Of a stretch of DNA of 64,000 nucleotides, positions 48,801 through 60,688 are shown piece after piece. Position 1 is the stretch's first letter, and each line of letters starts with the position of its first letter. The translations under genes and the position numbers were made by a program. The stretch spans positions 2,480,001 through 2,544,000 of the forward strand of contig JALGAS010000008.1 in the NCBI GenBank assembly GCA_023078685.1, read 5' to 3'. Under the pieces are notes generated by a model. It saw nothing but the letters and a program-made list of their open reading frames with translations, had not been told where the DNA came from and did no database searches. The DNA is from Neopestalotiopsis rosae. Its lineage: Eukaryota; Ascomycota; Sordariomycetes; Amphisphaeriales; Sporocadaceae.

Positions 48801-49282
48801 TCGCCTTGCAAGTTGCTGGACAAGCCAAACTCATCCGACATGTTGTCTTCGAGGGAATTGGCACCGTGCTGGTTGCTCCCTGGGCTTTCCTGCTCGGATC
48901 CGTCCCGGTGTTGCGGTTTGACGGCTTGATCGTTGACTGCGAAGTTGGAGCCGGACGCCACGGAATTTCGGCGGTCGCCCATTGACGATATGGAAGCGGC
49001 CCCGGCGTTCGAAAAGAGGTCAGCGGGCCCATGATCCTCCAGACCCATCATGTGGCTGCCCTCGGACAGCCCATGGTATGGAAATGAAAAGTCGGGAAAG
49101 TCGGGAGCCTCCATCATACTTTGCGGGCGCGTGGGATCTGCGAGACCATTTTCAGTGACTCCGAATGCGAAGCCGTTGAGGTCGGCAGCGCCGGCTTTGG
49201 CAACAGGGATTGCCGACTCTGAAAACGGGCGCGAGGTTTCTGGGAAAGGCTGGAGCTGGATGCGTATTTGGTCGGTGGACAT
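45845..49282 (-). CDS. Zn2Cys6 transcription factor with fungal-specific regulatory domain
   Basis: Two exons (49282-48129 and 48074-45845) join across a 54-nt intron with a CTAAC branch site to 1127 residues. The binuclear zinc cluster CIVCRRKKIRCSGEKPACKHCLRARIPC has cysteines at 197, 200, 207, 214, 217 and 224 (spacing 2-6-6-2-6). A basic linker and a short helical dimerisation segment (MAMLDKRLKRMEDRILKMVP) follow. The middle-homology domain (PF04082 type) spans about 355-610 and includes LLILGLHEFGTCQGGRSWALG and FIDREIRRRTMWACFLMDRFN. The first 190 residues are acidic and disordered, and the C-terminal ~330 are Gly/Ser/Pro/His-rich; both are likely activation regions. It is a nuclear Pol II regulator whose regulon cannot be told. 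The spacing and wording do not fit XlnR, so no symbol is given. Its upstream region is unusually long. Confidence 0.92.
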
Positions 49283-49992
49283 TGCTCAGCCTGCGGCTGC
49301 TGCGTTTTGGGGTGCAGCAGCTACCGGCAGCGAGGGTTTGCGCAAATTGGCGGACGATTGGAGCATTCGAAAGAAGCTGTTCTAGGCGGTAAGGCTGTCT
49401 TGTTTTCTTTCTCTCGCTCCTCTCCTTTTCTTGGTCTTCTTTTTTCTGTGTGTGTGCCGTCTTTGCTCACCAAACTGTCGATGTTACTATCTATGCTTGG
49501 GATCCCCAGCAAAGCTCTTCCTCCCAAGGGCCCCGCGCGGCGGCCGACTTTCGTAGCTACAGCTTCGGCCTTCCGGAAAGAGTATCCAGGAGCGCTAGCG
49601 GCGTATTTCTCGTGTTCTCGTGGGCATATGAATGTGTCTAGGAAAGGTGAACCGTCAAAAGAGAAAAGGTATCTTGGGTATATAGATAATAGGATCAAGG
49701 AAACACCACTACAAGAGAGGTTTTAGAGTTCGAAAAGCAAGTTGAGTGTCCACAGAAGGCACATGGAGAACTTAGAGAAGGAAGAGCAAGATTGGCGGCG
49801 GGCGGTAGTGCGACCAGGGTCTGCCGTAGCAGCTCAGATGGGCAGCAGGAGAACGGATGGGGGACAAGACGGCGTCCCTTCCAAGGGGGCAAGGTTTAGG
49901 CTGGGCTTTTTGGGGTCTTAGTATGTCCCCAGGGTTCGAGTTCTTTGGCTGCTCCTGTTGTAGGTAATGTAATGTAAGTACGCTCTACCTAT

Positions 49993-50075
49993 TGCTCGCT
50001 CGCTCGCTCTGCTGTGTATATAGGTAGGTGTGTGTGTATGTGTATGTGTAGGTGTAGGTGTGCTGTGCGGCGGCG
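49993..50075. repeat. Simple-repeat cluster: GCTC then GT-rich repeats
   Basis: A (GCTC) run around 49993-50010 is followed by TAGGTAGG and GTGT/GTAT/GTAGGT units to about 50075. It lies within 0.8 kb upstream of the transcription factor start. Confidence 0.7.
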
Positions 50076-53000
50076 GTGCGGTGCAGTGCAATGCAGGGCC
50101 AGGGCAGAGCAGAGGAGAGCAGTTGAGTGTTGCAGCACACGATGCCAAGCGTGCGCTGCAATGGCCAGGTGCCCGCTACTCGGATTGGCTCAAAGCTCGT
50201 ACGTAGATGATAGCCACTACCTTAGTGTAGAAAGACACAAGACAGACAGAGGAGAACAACAATAAGGAGGGGCCCAACAAGGCTTGGGGAACGAACATGG
50301 GGGTACATGGGGCAGCACAGACATAGAACATGGACATGGGCTCAGGGTGTCTGTCGTGGACATCCGACATATGGCGGGGACGCCACGCAGTCGACTCGAG
50401 CATTAGGCCGGTAGGGACGGACGGTAGGGTTGCTGGACTGGAGCTCGGCGAAAAAAGAAAGATGTGGGGAAATCAGAAGCAGGAAAAACGAGCACGACCC
50501 TAATAAGACTGACAAATGATACATTGTATTATTACTACTATGTTTACATAGTATTACCTGAACATCACTCATCACTGACACTACCTACATTAGGTGACCG
50601 ACCACCTCATCCTTACTTGGTTCTCTAATAACAATAATACAACATGATGCCAGTTAATGTATTTTGTCCTGCATGGATACATGGGGTTACATATCACAAA
50701 TCAGCGTCGAAACGTTAAGTAGGTACATGGCCTCTCCTTTGCTTAAGTGGCTGGAGTAAGCGGCTATACTATGAACCAGGCCAGGCCATACCTGGGAAGT
50801 TCGAGCGAGTCGGTACCTCCCAGGACGGAACAAAATTGGGTTAATCGCGAGATTGAACAAATGCACTTCTTTCCCCCTCGAGGAACGAGAGAAGCAGACA
50901 CAGGCAATACCTGGCCCATCACCTCAATTAGTTGCGTGTCCATGTCTCAGAGCTATTCCAGGCCATACAAGACAAGACATAACTGCCAACGAGTCAGGAG
51001 CACGAGCACAGGACGGCGAAAGAGCATGTATACAAATTTAGCGAATCAGGGTGCGACCTACATACTTTGAACCGAGGTTACGGGAGTGCGTATCGGTACA
51101 TAGCGTGTAAGCACTGGTTTATGGCACTTGGGTAATAACCCTACCTATCACTTCGTACGGATGGCGAGAAATGGCCGAGAGCCATACAGTAGGTATACTA
51201 CCCGGTACTCTTTAGGTACCAGGCAGATCATCAGAAACAGCATTGATGGGACGATGCCCACCAGAATCCGAGTCCTAATTGAGCATTGGCGGTGAGCATG
51301 TCGCCGAGAATGAGATTATCAAAAATAGGCTGCCCGGGCAGACAGTGCAGTGTCAACTAGAAATTTGGCAATATTCCACAGAACAGGGCGCAGTTATAAC
51401 ATGCGCAGCGTTCTTTTGAGATATTCGGAATAATGCCGGAATCGATCTTGTGACTACTTTTCCCACCCGCCTCGCAGGGCCAAAGATCAAGAACGCAGGG
51501 CGCGTCTGGTGTCTTCAATACCGTTCCCCAGGCGTTGCTAGTCTACAGAAGTACCCATGCCGACGAGAAGGTACAAGCGGCGACGACGGTTGGTCAATTA
51601 TTTCTGGAGGTCAGTCCAGCCCAGATCCGGGTGCAGGTGGGCTGGTGGGGGAAGGGGCAGAAGGGGACCAACGCTGGAGAAGGAAAAATGAGTTACTGAC
51701 TTCTATGCATCGATTCTTGCAACGTGCTTTTTGGTGGAGTCGCCTAGCGAAAAGTGTGTCTGAATTTTGCCTCTCTGTCAGGAAATGCATTCGATCAACC
51801 AACAATGATGTAAATCTGCTCATCTCAACTGCATGTCGAGCAACAAAACCAAGAGAAAACGTCGGGGCCTGTGATATCCGCAACCTGGATGCAAGTTCGT
51901 CTATGGGGCAATTGTGGGGGCCGTGGTAGCAGGTACGTATCCTCTGGGCGCTCTCCAGGTGTGTAGAATACACACACCAGACACATGGAGTTCCCCGCCT
52001 TGTTATGTAGTGCCCAGTGAAGTGAATTCGATATATTCCATGTGAATGGAAAATGCGGAGCAAGGGACTACTTACTATACACTACAACGCCAATTTTTGC
52101 CCAGATATTATCGGAGGATAAAGGCAGTCTGGCCTCTAGAAGCAATCCGTTTCAGTCGTCTGCCTTGGAAAGGGAGGCATCCGATATGATAACATCTTGA
52201 TCTGGCAATTTATCCAAAGCGTTCCGATGCTGAATCTTTCCTATGCTGTATAATTGCTGTGATCACTGCAACATGCAGTGTGGGCTTGAAGGTGCAGATT
52301 GCTCCAGGGTCCGGGGACTCGAGATTCTGACTAGAGGCAAAGACTGGAATGCAATCGAGCTGTAGTGGAAAGAAGCAATGCTGCAGCTGGCAGCAAGTAA
52401 GCAAGAAGGCATACATCGCAACAGAGACGGTTGCACGCCACTGGCTCGTCAGCGCCATGCAATGCAGGTATTCCCAGGGTCGGCCACTGCACTATCTATT
52501 TTGCCTACACTAATATATCCAGCAGTAGCCAGCTACATTCACTTCACCCCAAGAGGTCCAACACCAACGAACGAGCATGTGGCACTAAAACAACAAGATT
52601 CGACGAGACGGGTTCTAGCGCCCCTTGTCATGCAGCACGAGAGAGCGACACAGTATGCTGACCTGCAGCTTGTAAAATGCAATGCACGCCTATTTCGCGC
52701 CCTTATTGGGCATTGGCTTGCGGGAGGAGACCAGTGCTGGTTTATGTAGGGTTGTTTCTGCGGTTGTACTGGCATACCTCCCTACTTACTACCAACTACA
52801 CACAGTATATACGCACGTCGCCAAGGTCGCTTTGCTTCCAGTCGCGGACCAGGCGGCGCCCAAGTTGTTTAGTGGCATGACGCCGCATCGTGATCGACAA
52901 GAATGCCAATTGTTCGAATTTGGCATCGATGGTCAAACCTGCCCACCAAGCCCAGCCAGCCTGCCTACCTAGCAGCTACCTGACCTACATGACAATCGAT

Positions 53001-53189
53001 TCGAGCTTGTTTGGTGGTTGTTCTTGCGCGGAGGCTTCGTCCTTCCGCCCCTTAGGCATCAAGCACGAGTCGGTAATGACCGTGCAGGATCATGTATGTA
53101 TGTCCTAGGAGAGGAGATGATCTTCATCTTGCCTTGCTCGTGTTGGGGCTGTGAGTTATAGTCGAGCGATATATTGCAATGACATGTAC

Positions 53190-53205
53190 CTACCTATCTA
53201 GGTAG
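53190..53205. promoter_or_regulatory. Palindrome CTACCTA-TC-TAGGTAG
   Basis: A perfect inverted repeat with 7-bp arms and a 2-base spacer. It is the most regular of many TACCTA/TAGGTA motifs in this region and resembles a site for a dimeric DNA-binding protein. The binding protein is unknown. Confidence 0.4.
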
Positions 53206-53825
53206 TGTAGTGGTATACTACAATAGGTAGTGTGTGTGTTGCCCATGCTGGGTGGAAACTGATTGACATTGCTGCGATCTGATGAGTCCCTTTCTTTTCC
53301 TCTCACCTGGCAAGTGGGGGCCCGATGAGTATCTGCGGCGACTGGGACCTTGAAGTGGGTGACGTGCCCCGATGAGTGTGTGGGGAACCAACTGGGTCTG
53401 CTATGTACACTATTTTGCCCACTGCTATCCGACTACGACTCTCGCGACTCTTGACATCTGGGAAAACTTCCAGTAATTGCACCACGCGGACCACTGTTGC
53501 ACTAGACACATGGTCAATGTATCCTCTGGCAATGCCACCAATCATGGGTGTGAGAGAATATTATCGACACTTTGCAGCAGACGTGTTTTATGTGCCTCCT
53601 ATGTACCTTTTCAAGAACATGGCAAAAGCATGAAGTATTCGAGCCCTTGCGAGCATTACCAGCACGGTTCAGATGGAATAACGAGCGCTCGGTTGCAAAA
53701 TATCATAGTTATTACGAGCACTAATACGGAACAACTACTGTAATACCAAGCAAGCCCGAATGTAGGCAATATAAGCACCCATCAGCCATTAATAAGTCTC
53801 AGAGAATCATATGTAGATATGCATG

Positions 53826-54083
53826 TTACTGCCGTTTCTGCAGCTTGGCAATGTCCGGGGTCTCCATTTTGAGCTTGTCGGAGCCTCCTTCTTCTCGGGC
53901 CAATGCTTTTCTGGCAGCCTTTGACACCTTCATTCCGACTTTAACGGTAGACCTGTTTAACTCTGTTGCAACTCCTGCTTGTGCGTGTGCATGTGTACTC
54001 GAATTGATTCGGTTCTCCCTCTTACCGAGCTCGCCAAATGTCAATCTGTCACCTTGAACGATCAATTCTTGTGTCATACTCAT
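53826..54083 (-). CDS. Doubtful small protein, 85 residues
   Basis: A frame from ATG at 54083 to a stop at 53826. The product is polar and basic, ending KVSKAARKALAREEGG and METPDIAKLQKRQ. It has a protein-like mix of charged residues but no domain, signal peptide or neighbouring exon that I can support. It could equally be chance in non-coding DNA. Confidence 0.2.
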   Translation of the reverse strand: MSMTQELIVQGDRLTFGELGKRENRINSSTHAHAQAGVATELNRSTVKVGMKVSKAARKALAREEGGSDKLKMETPDIAKLQKRQ

Positions 54084-54252
54084 TCACCACGACGGGATGA
54101 AAGAACTTGCACAGCCATGTAATCAATCGAAAGAATATAACATACCATGTACCTACATTTCTACTTAGTACGCAGGTGTAGCTAGAGAACCCCCGTGATC
54201 GTCCGTATATGCATGCTCAAGCCAGGTATATCGTAGGCAGGAAGGTACCTAC

Positions 54253-54282
54253 CAGGCAGGCAATCAGGCAGGCAGGCAGGCA
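54253..54282. repeat. Imperfect (CAGG)n repeat
   Basis: CAGGCAGGCAATCAGGCAGGCAGG-type tetranucleotide repeats over about 30 bp, directly after a GGTACCTACC motif. Confidence 0.8.
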
Positions 54283-56741
54283 TAGCACAGATCAGTTGAT
54301 AGATGCTTGCCTGGCTGCCGGAAGGAACAAGGCTCATTCTCATGTATCCATGTACTCGAGAACGCTTATCCAAGAGTTGAAACTCGATTTTCCTCCTGTG
54401 CCAACATAATCAAAGCTTCACTGTTCTTTCGGTCTTACAATTAGCCAGAACAATCAGAACAGATTCGGAATTGTCTCACATGACCCCAAATCCATCATAG
54501 TCACAAATCACTTACTTTCCAGGACTCGCGCCTATTCCATGGTTACCACTCTACAAGCGCTACCAGTGATGGCAGTCCTTGGGCCGGCTAAACATCTGTG
54601 TACCATCAACTTTGCTTTGAGGACCCTTTGTCCAACGTATCATGGCCTGAGCTGGACGCTGACGAACCCTGTCCAATCTCGTTGGACATTTCTGATTCGT
54701 CCGTGGGCGTCGGCGGTTTTTCCCAACGGCCCGCCTTTGAATTTTGGTTGCGGAACAACATCCATACAGGCGAACCAGGGCACCCTCTTTCAAATTCACA
54801 CCACCACTACCACCCAAAGCACCTAGGTTAGATTGATTGATGCCTGCAACCGAGCTTCGTTTCGACTTCTTTGTCATCATTATCAAACCATGTGCACCGG
54901 TTAACCTCATGGCTTTTCGCCCTTGCAGTCCAGGCTGAGCCCATTCCTTCCTAGGCGCATGCGTGCCCCTGGCATCGAGCTTTTTCAAGCTGCAATCTAC
55001 GTACTTACCATCTTGAAATGCCATCCTACACATCCTCCACTACCCGAAGCCATCCCTGTACCGGAAGCGTTTCACTGCTGCTTGTTTGCAGAGTGCCATT
55101 CAACCCCAGGCAACTCTAAATTTTCTAGCGTTGAGGCCTGTGATCATCTCATTTGGGCAGACACCACACACAAGACAGACGAGTATGAAGGCGGGCGCAA
55201 GAAAAAAAACTCAAATGCATTTTCGAATGGCGATCAGGCCTAGAAGGCCTGACATAGATTTGGCTTTACACTATTTGATGATCCTTACCATTTTATCCTC
55301 CAAAACGACTAGGGTCACTAACCGCCGAGCGACTTGAATGCCAGGCAAACCAGGCTAGTTCTCCAGCCTTGCTGATCTGCACACACTGCGGAGTTCGATT
55401 CACCACAAATTCTCTACTTGGCCCTTTCTTGTGTCTTTGAGCATTTGGTGGTCGAACACGCGCACTGCATGCGAAAGCCGTGCAGGGGTGCTAGCAAGAT
55501 CGCTGGCGTAACGGGGCATCGCCGGATCTGTACAACATCGAGACTGTATTGCAGTGACGTTATACCATGACGTTGTGATACATTTATACACAAATGGAAT
55601 ACCAAAATAATGGTAGGACACACAAAACAAAAGGGAAACGACGTGTCGATATGATCGTGTGCATACAGTATCGTAGACTCGGACGTCATATGATCATTGT
55701 TTCGAATTCGACACAGTGTCTGGAGCAATTGCTCTGGCATTGCTGACTGAGCCTGCTGCGTTTGAGCTCGTGGGACGCTTCGAGAATATCCCCACCGGTC
55801 GATCAACCACGGTGCTAGGTTGTATCGGTTTACTCTTTGGCTCTGCGTTCACGAATGAAAAGTCTAGGCCCAGAAACAACCAGTTCGCTCAAATCCGGAC
55901 CCATCTCAGCATGTTGATGAACCCTTGGCAAGGACCGTTACATCCGCCTGACAAGACCAGCTCCACGCCCACCGAGCCTATTCTCGGGCGGGCTTCACGA
56001 AAGCGCTCATCACCGCGGGCTTGCTCGACAAGAGCCTGTCCTCCCAGGGGCTCGTATATTGAAAACATCATCCCTGGAATCGTTTTATTCATTGTTGTTC
56101 ATCCAGCCACCTCCGGATCCGAAGGGTCGCATACAACAGCGCCCAAAAACTGCCCTGTTTGGAAACCAAAATACTATTTGCTTACACGAGATCATCCGTC
56201 AGAATCACTGCTTCCCTCAGCCATCGGCAACTAGAATACTAATTTCGCGGGCTGTCCCGCCCGCTGCGTGCTGATCTCCAGTTTGCTTCGGCGATGTACC
56301 CACCGTCCTTGGCGGCCCTGACGAAGCCTCGGGTGATACATGACAACCCTCACTTGTGCCTCTCACCGTGAGCGGTGACGCTCGCATGGGGAAGTACCTT
56401 CGCCGTTGGTGGGCCGATAGCAGACCTTTTTTTTTCTCCTTGCGCCGTTGGCAATTTTCTGAGCCATTTGGACCCATAACCCAGATGGTATTGCACGTAT
56501 GGGACGAACGTCTTGCCAAGCAAGTCAAAACTTGATCATGATAAGTTCCATCCGCGGGACTATACCTACTATCTCCGAAGACGTGATTCCATAGGTGCCA
56601 AGGAGACCGAGTGGTTCAGTCCCTCATAATCAAGTATCGTGCAAGCAAGTTACGCTGGCTTCGGGGTATTACAACGCCAGGTTCCCGATTTCACATATCG
56701 GCTATCGCATTAACACAAGCAGCCACACATGGAAAATGTCT

Positions 56742-56996
56742 TTATCGATCATCCAGTGACTTGCTGCCCAAGCGTCCATCCGAGACAACCGCGTCACCTC
56801 GGCGCATTCGGAAAAGAAACTTGACATATTCGCTGTTTTCATCTCTTGCGGAAAACTCAGTGGTTGAGGTGAGGAAAACACAGTCTACTATACGGCCACT
56901 GCCATCATTCACCACGGATTCCACGGAATAGTTCCAGTCGACCTTGTCGACCCATTCTTGCAGGAAAGCGGGATGTAATGGTTGGACAAGGACAGT
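56742..56996 (-). pseudogene. Possible relic of an NTF2/SnoaL-like protein gene
   Basis: An open stretch of 84 codons without a start, bounded upstream by TGA at 56999-56997 and downstream by TAA. It reads FLQEWVDKVDWNYSVESVV, then an alternating strand pattern VDCVFLTSTTEFSARDENS and EYVKFLFRMRRGDAVVS. This wording recalls the C-terminal strands of NTF2/SnoaL-like small proteins. No upstream exon with an ATG was found, so if the resemblance is real, this is a gene remnant. Low confidence. Confidence 0.22.
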
Positions 56997-59900
56997 TCAT
57001 GATGCTGCTGCATGCATCAGGTGACGTGACGGGACATACGGTTTCATCGTCCACTAACACAGATTTCTAAGAAGGCCTAGTAGTGAATCGATGCAATCGA
57101 TGTCACCCTCGGATCTTCACCGAGCTCCCCGTAACGTGGTCAGAAACAAGGATAGAGATCCCTTGAAAACTTTAACAGCTGAGCAAGGGGCATAGATATC
57201 ATGCCAAAGCATGCCTCAGCTACGTAGGCAATTCGCCTCGGCCGTAGAATTCCAGTAAAACGTCTCATCTACAACTTTGAGCGCTATGCAATTGCACCAG
57301 GACAAGTGCCAGGGTCCCATGTCCCTCATTATACTGTGTTCCGCCAGCCACGCAGCGCCAGAGGGCTTAGGCATAGGGCCTCCTGGATAAGGTTCGACCA
57401 AGATCATCAGGGACGAGGACCACAGCTACACAGCAGCCCATTTTCCCCAGCACACTGGCTTGACTGACCCCGTCAGGCCTACCAAGGAGACCTGGATTTG
57501 GTATAGCATTGCTAAAAGGAGAAGTTCCACAATGAACCGGGGAGTCAAAAGTGGTCCTCCACGATGCCATCTCGTGAAGCGACTGGCTCCTCACGGCTGC
57601 CCAAGATCGCCCCGATACAACGTGGTTGTTTAGTTATGAACCGGGGATCTCTGGGCCTTGTATCTGACATCTTCTTTTGTCAGCAACGATCCGCCTGAGG
57701 GCTTAGTCCGCCATGGCACATAGCCTGGCACCCCAGGAGACGGGAAAGGGATCTGGCTTCATCCTTTTGAAGGCGAGCAAACGCCTTTGCGCAGTCATGG
57801 GCTGATAATCTCGTCAAAACGACAAACAACACGTCATGTCAGGGACATGCAATCAACCATAATGTTCTGGCATATTTCCCAAAATGCCTCCAAGCGACTG
57901 ACACCGTGCCTAGCCGACAAGATACTAGAATTGAGATTACCTGAATACCTCGTCTTCACCGCGAAATTATTCCGTACGCGTTACTCAACGAATGGCTGGA
58001 CATAGTGGTCAGATGATCTCCAAGGTCGGGATAGTTACCTGCCGAGAAAGGCTCAAGCTGCCCAGCTTGGCCGCCTCTGGTAGGCGCGCTCATGCAGTCA
58101 CAACAAAGCACCTCTAACGAATTTATAAACCTGCCTGGAATACCATCAACTTGGCAGTCATTTCATATCAACTTACCCCGTAAAAGCTGATTATTGTCCT
58201 TTGTAAGACTCAAAGGCACGTTCGTGCACCCGACATACACCAAAGTGAGCCAACACACAACGGGTAAATCGATGAAAGTGAGCATTTGACTTTTCGCGGC
58301 ACACCCATATGGGCTTTAGGCGACTGCGACGACAACTTGTTTACTGCGACCTGCTGCAACCGCAGCTCGTTTTCCTGGAATGGCCCACGTGGAATATTGA
58401 CGGCCACTGGCCTCCTTCGAATCAAAATTCAGGGAGGTTTCAAATGATGCAGAGCGACGCCCTCGCCAATGCAATCAATCGCGTCTCTGTATTGTTGCCA
58501 GTCCATTCCCGTTATCTCTGGTTCCATTTCCGATAAATCCTTTTCACTCTACCTTCTTCCTGTCGTTCCGTATCCCTGGCAAGTTTGACCCAGCATTTGA
58601 AGGAGGCTGGTTGCACCCCCATATCACCTCTCCCTCCCTATGAATCAATCCCCCACATCAGTTTGTTTCCTTCCTCAGGGCTCTTGTCACTCAAATCAGA
58701 GTCAGTGCTTCAGAATGAGCATTCAGCAAAGGTAGACAGCATCCTGTCTTGCTTCATCGGTCAGGCTCTTTTGTAGAGGACGATATGCAGAGAGATTTTC
58801 GCATATGCAGACCAAGAGGCAAATAATCAGGTCGTGGTTCACATACGTACGTCCCTGTCGACGCGGCACAGCCCCTCGTCACGCATGTACAGATATATGT
58901 GCCCCAAATAATTTTCCGCGGGAAGTTTCGTCTCTCGAGAGCGATTTCCTGGATCTAGATTCCTTTGAGACACTTACTCTGATAGTACTGCCAAGATTTC
59001 ACGTCTCACCTCATCATTGTCGACACTAAGGAGTCATAGGATAGCGACAATGTTTTGTCCAGCCTCCAGCCCTCTCACCACTCCTCCCGACCATCAAGGA
59101 AAACAAATGACATGAAGATACATCCTGACACCAGGCGACCCGTGCCGCATTGCATTAAGCAACGGGAAAAAAAGATGAAGGGATTCTTGGAGCGGAGCAT
59201 CTCCTCTGCCTTTTCCTGGCCGCCGCCTGTTGGGACACCCCCTTCCCTACTCCAAATCCCCCGCCCCTGGTATGCCTGGCAACATTGAGGGAGACTGAAA
59301 TGCCCAGACAGGGAATCAATGAAAAGTCACGGAATGCCTCCCATTCGAGCGCATATGGAACAAGAAGAAAAGAAAACGAAACAAAAAGAAAGACAAATAG
59401 AACATCCCGCCCTTGTTCCAGCCCACCTTTCCCACAAGCTGGTAACTGTATCAGTAATCAATCAAGCTGACATGGAGCACCATAAAAGCAAAAAAGATCG
59501 TCCAAGATGAAGGGCGGAAAACAAGCCGATAGCTGGAGATGAGAGCTGCTTGAGAAACAGAAAGAAGCTAAGATTCCATTGAAGATAATTAAGGTTTTAG
59601 ACTCATCATATTATAATGGGCGGATACAGACCCGCCAGGTAAAGAAAAAGTGACAAGAAGAGATGGGTAGACCCTGAATTTCTTGTTCATGTATCCACGG
59701 ACATATTGCAGTTTCTTGTAAGGCTGGCCGATGCGGGATCACTTTCTTCGTGCCTCCTTCCTAGAATGTTCCTCACAGCAAAAATAATAAAAAAACAAGT
59801 CTGCCATGACCCCCAACTTTGCTCTTAACCATGTTTGCCACTATATTCAGCCCACGTGCCTCTTTACATTGCGGAGTACCGCTTTCTCACCACTCAGCCC

Positions 59901-60688
59901 TTTTCTCTCTTCTTCTTTTTGTTACATTTCTTCTTTCATCTTTATCGAATTGGATATTCCGATCTATTGGCGGTGAATCTTCAACCTTGTTCACGGGTCA
60001 ATCCGCCGAAATAAAGAAAAAGAAATGCGCGGGTTGAGATCAAGAGCAGGAGAGGAGTCAGCGACAGCAATAGTAATGAGGGCAAAAGTGCCAAACACAT
60101 TTACTACCAGCCCGGGTAAAACGGCAAACATCGTTGTAGCAATACAGGAACGGACAGGGACTTTTTGTCCCATACCCAAATTGGTTCACTTTTTTCAGTT
60201 GCACGTGTAATGCTTGTTGGATATACCATGGAAAAGAGAGGGAGAGAAAGAGAATGGTCGACAGTCTGTAGAAGCTCTTGATTGAACTTGGACAAGGACG
60301 AAAGCCTCGTTGTTTGGTTCTGTTTAATTATATTAGCTGGATTTGACCGTTGACTTTCCACATTTCTTCACGAAGATGCGAAGAAAAGTACCGGAGGGGA
60401 AAAGAACTGAAATCGAGCTTCGGGCACAATTGGTACTTCAGTTTGTACAATGATAAAATTCGAATTCGATATAGGGTATCTCAAGATAGGCGGAACGACC
60501 CCAAGGAAATGTCTTCTACGCCTCCACCGAGGCAGATACACGCCCTCAACGCCATGCAGTGATCATGAGTTTCGTAAAACCCCCCCTTCTTTGAGTCCAC
60601 CCTCTCGTGAACGCCATCTTCTCTATGCCAAGAACTAAACCAATTTCCCTCCAACAACAACCTCTCCTTTCAAATGTACATACATGTC

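Larger units (their letters stand above)
49283..60688. promoter_or_regulatory. 11.4-kb region without a convincing gene, upstream of the Zn2Cys6 gene
   Basis: I read all longer frames on both strands here and found none with domain signatures or consistent splicing. The left end (49283-49990) should be promoter and leader of the transcription factor. Between about 49.9 and 54.4 kb, TACCTA/TAGGTA motifs recur, together with GT-rich, GCTC and CAGG simple repeats. Two weak coding candidates (53826-54083 and 56742-56996, both minus) are listed separately. The right end (about 59.5-60.69 kb) is pyrimidine/purine-tract-rich and should be the separase 3' region. A long regulatory region, non-coding transcripts or small lineage-specific genes are all possible. 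Confidence 0.5.

Noticed and set aside
45845..49282. Assignment of the Zn2Cys6 factor to XlnR/Xyr1
   Set aside because: The zinc-cluster wording and N-terminal arrangement differ from XlnR, and no diagnostic stretch supports it.
51450..52063. Two overlapping frames of 150-159 codons on opposite strands
   Set aside because: Composition is random-like with no domain, signal peptide or consistent splice sites.
54560..55033. 157-codon minus-strand frame
   Set aside because: Arg/Lys/Gly-rich without domain, with equally long frames on the other strand; likely chance.
55716..56234. 172-codon plus-strand frame
   Set aside because: No recognisable motif, and minus-strand frames over the same DNA look no worse.
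56590..56700. ACCGAGTGGTTCAG resembling a tRNA A-box with a GGTTCCCGATTTC downstream
   Set aside because: The B-box lacks the invariant GGTTCRANNCC pattern, and no stems can be drawn.
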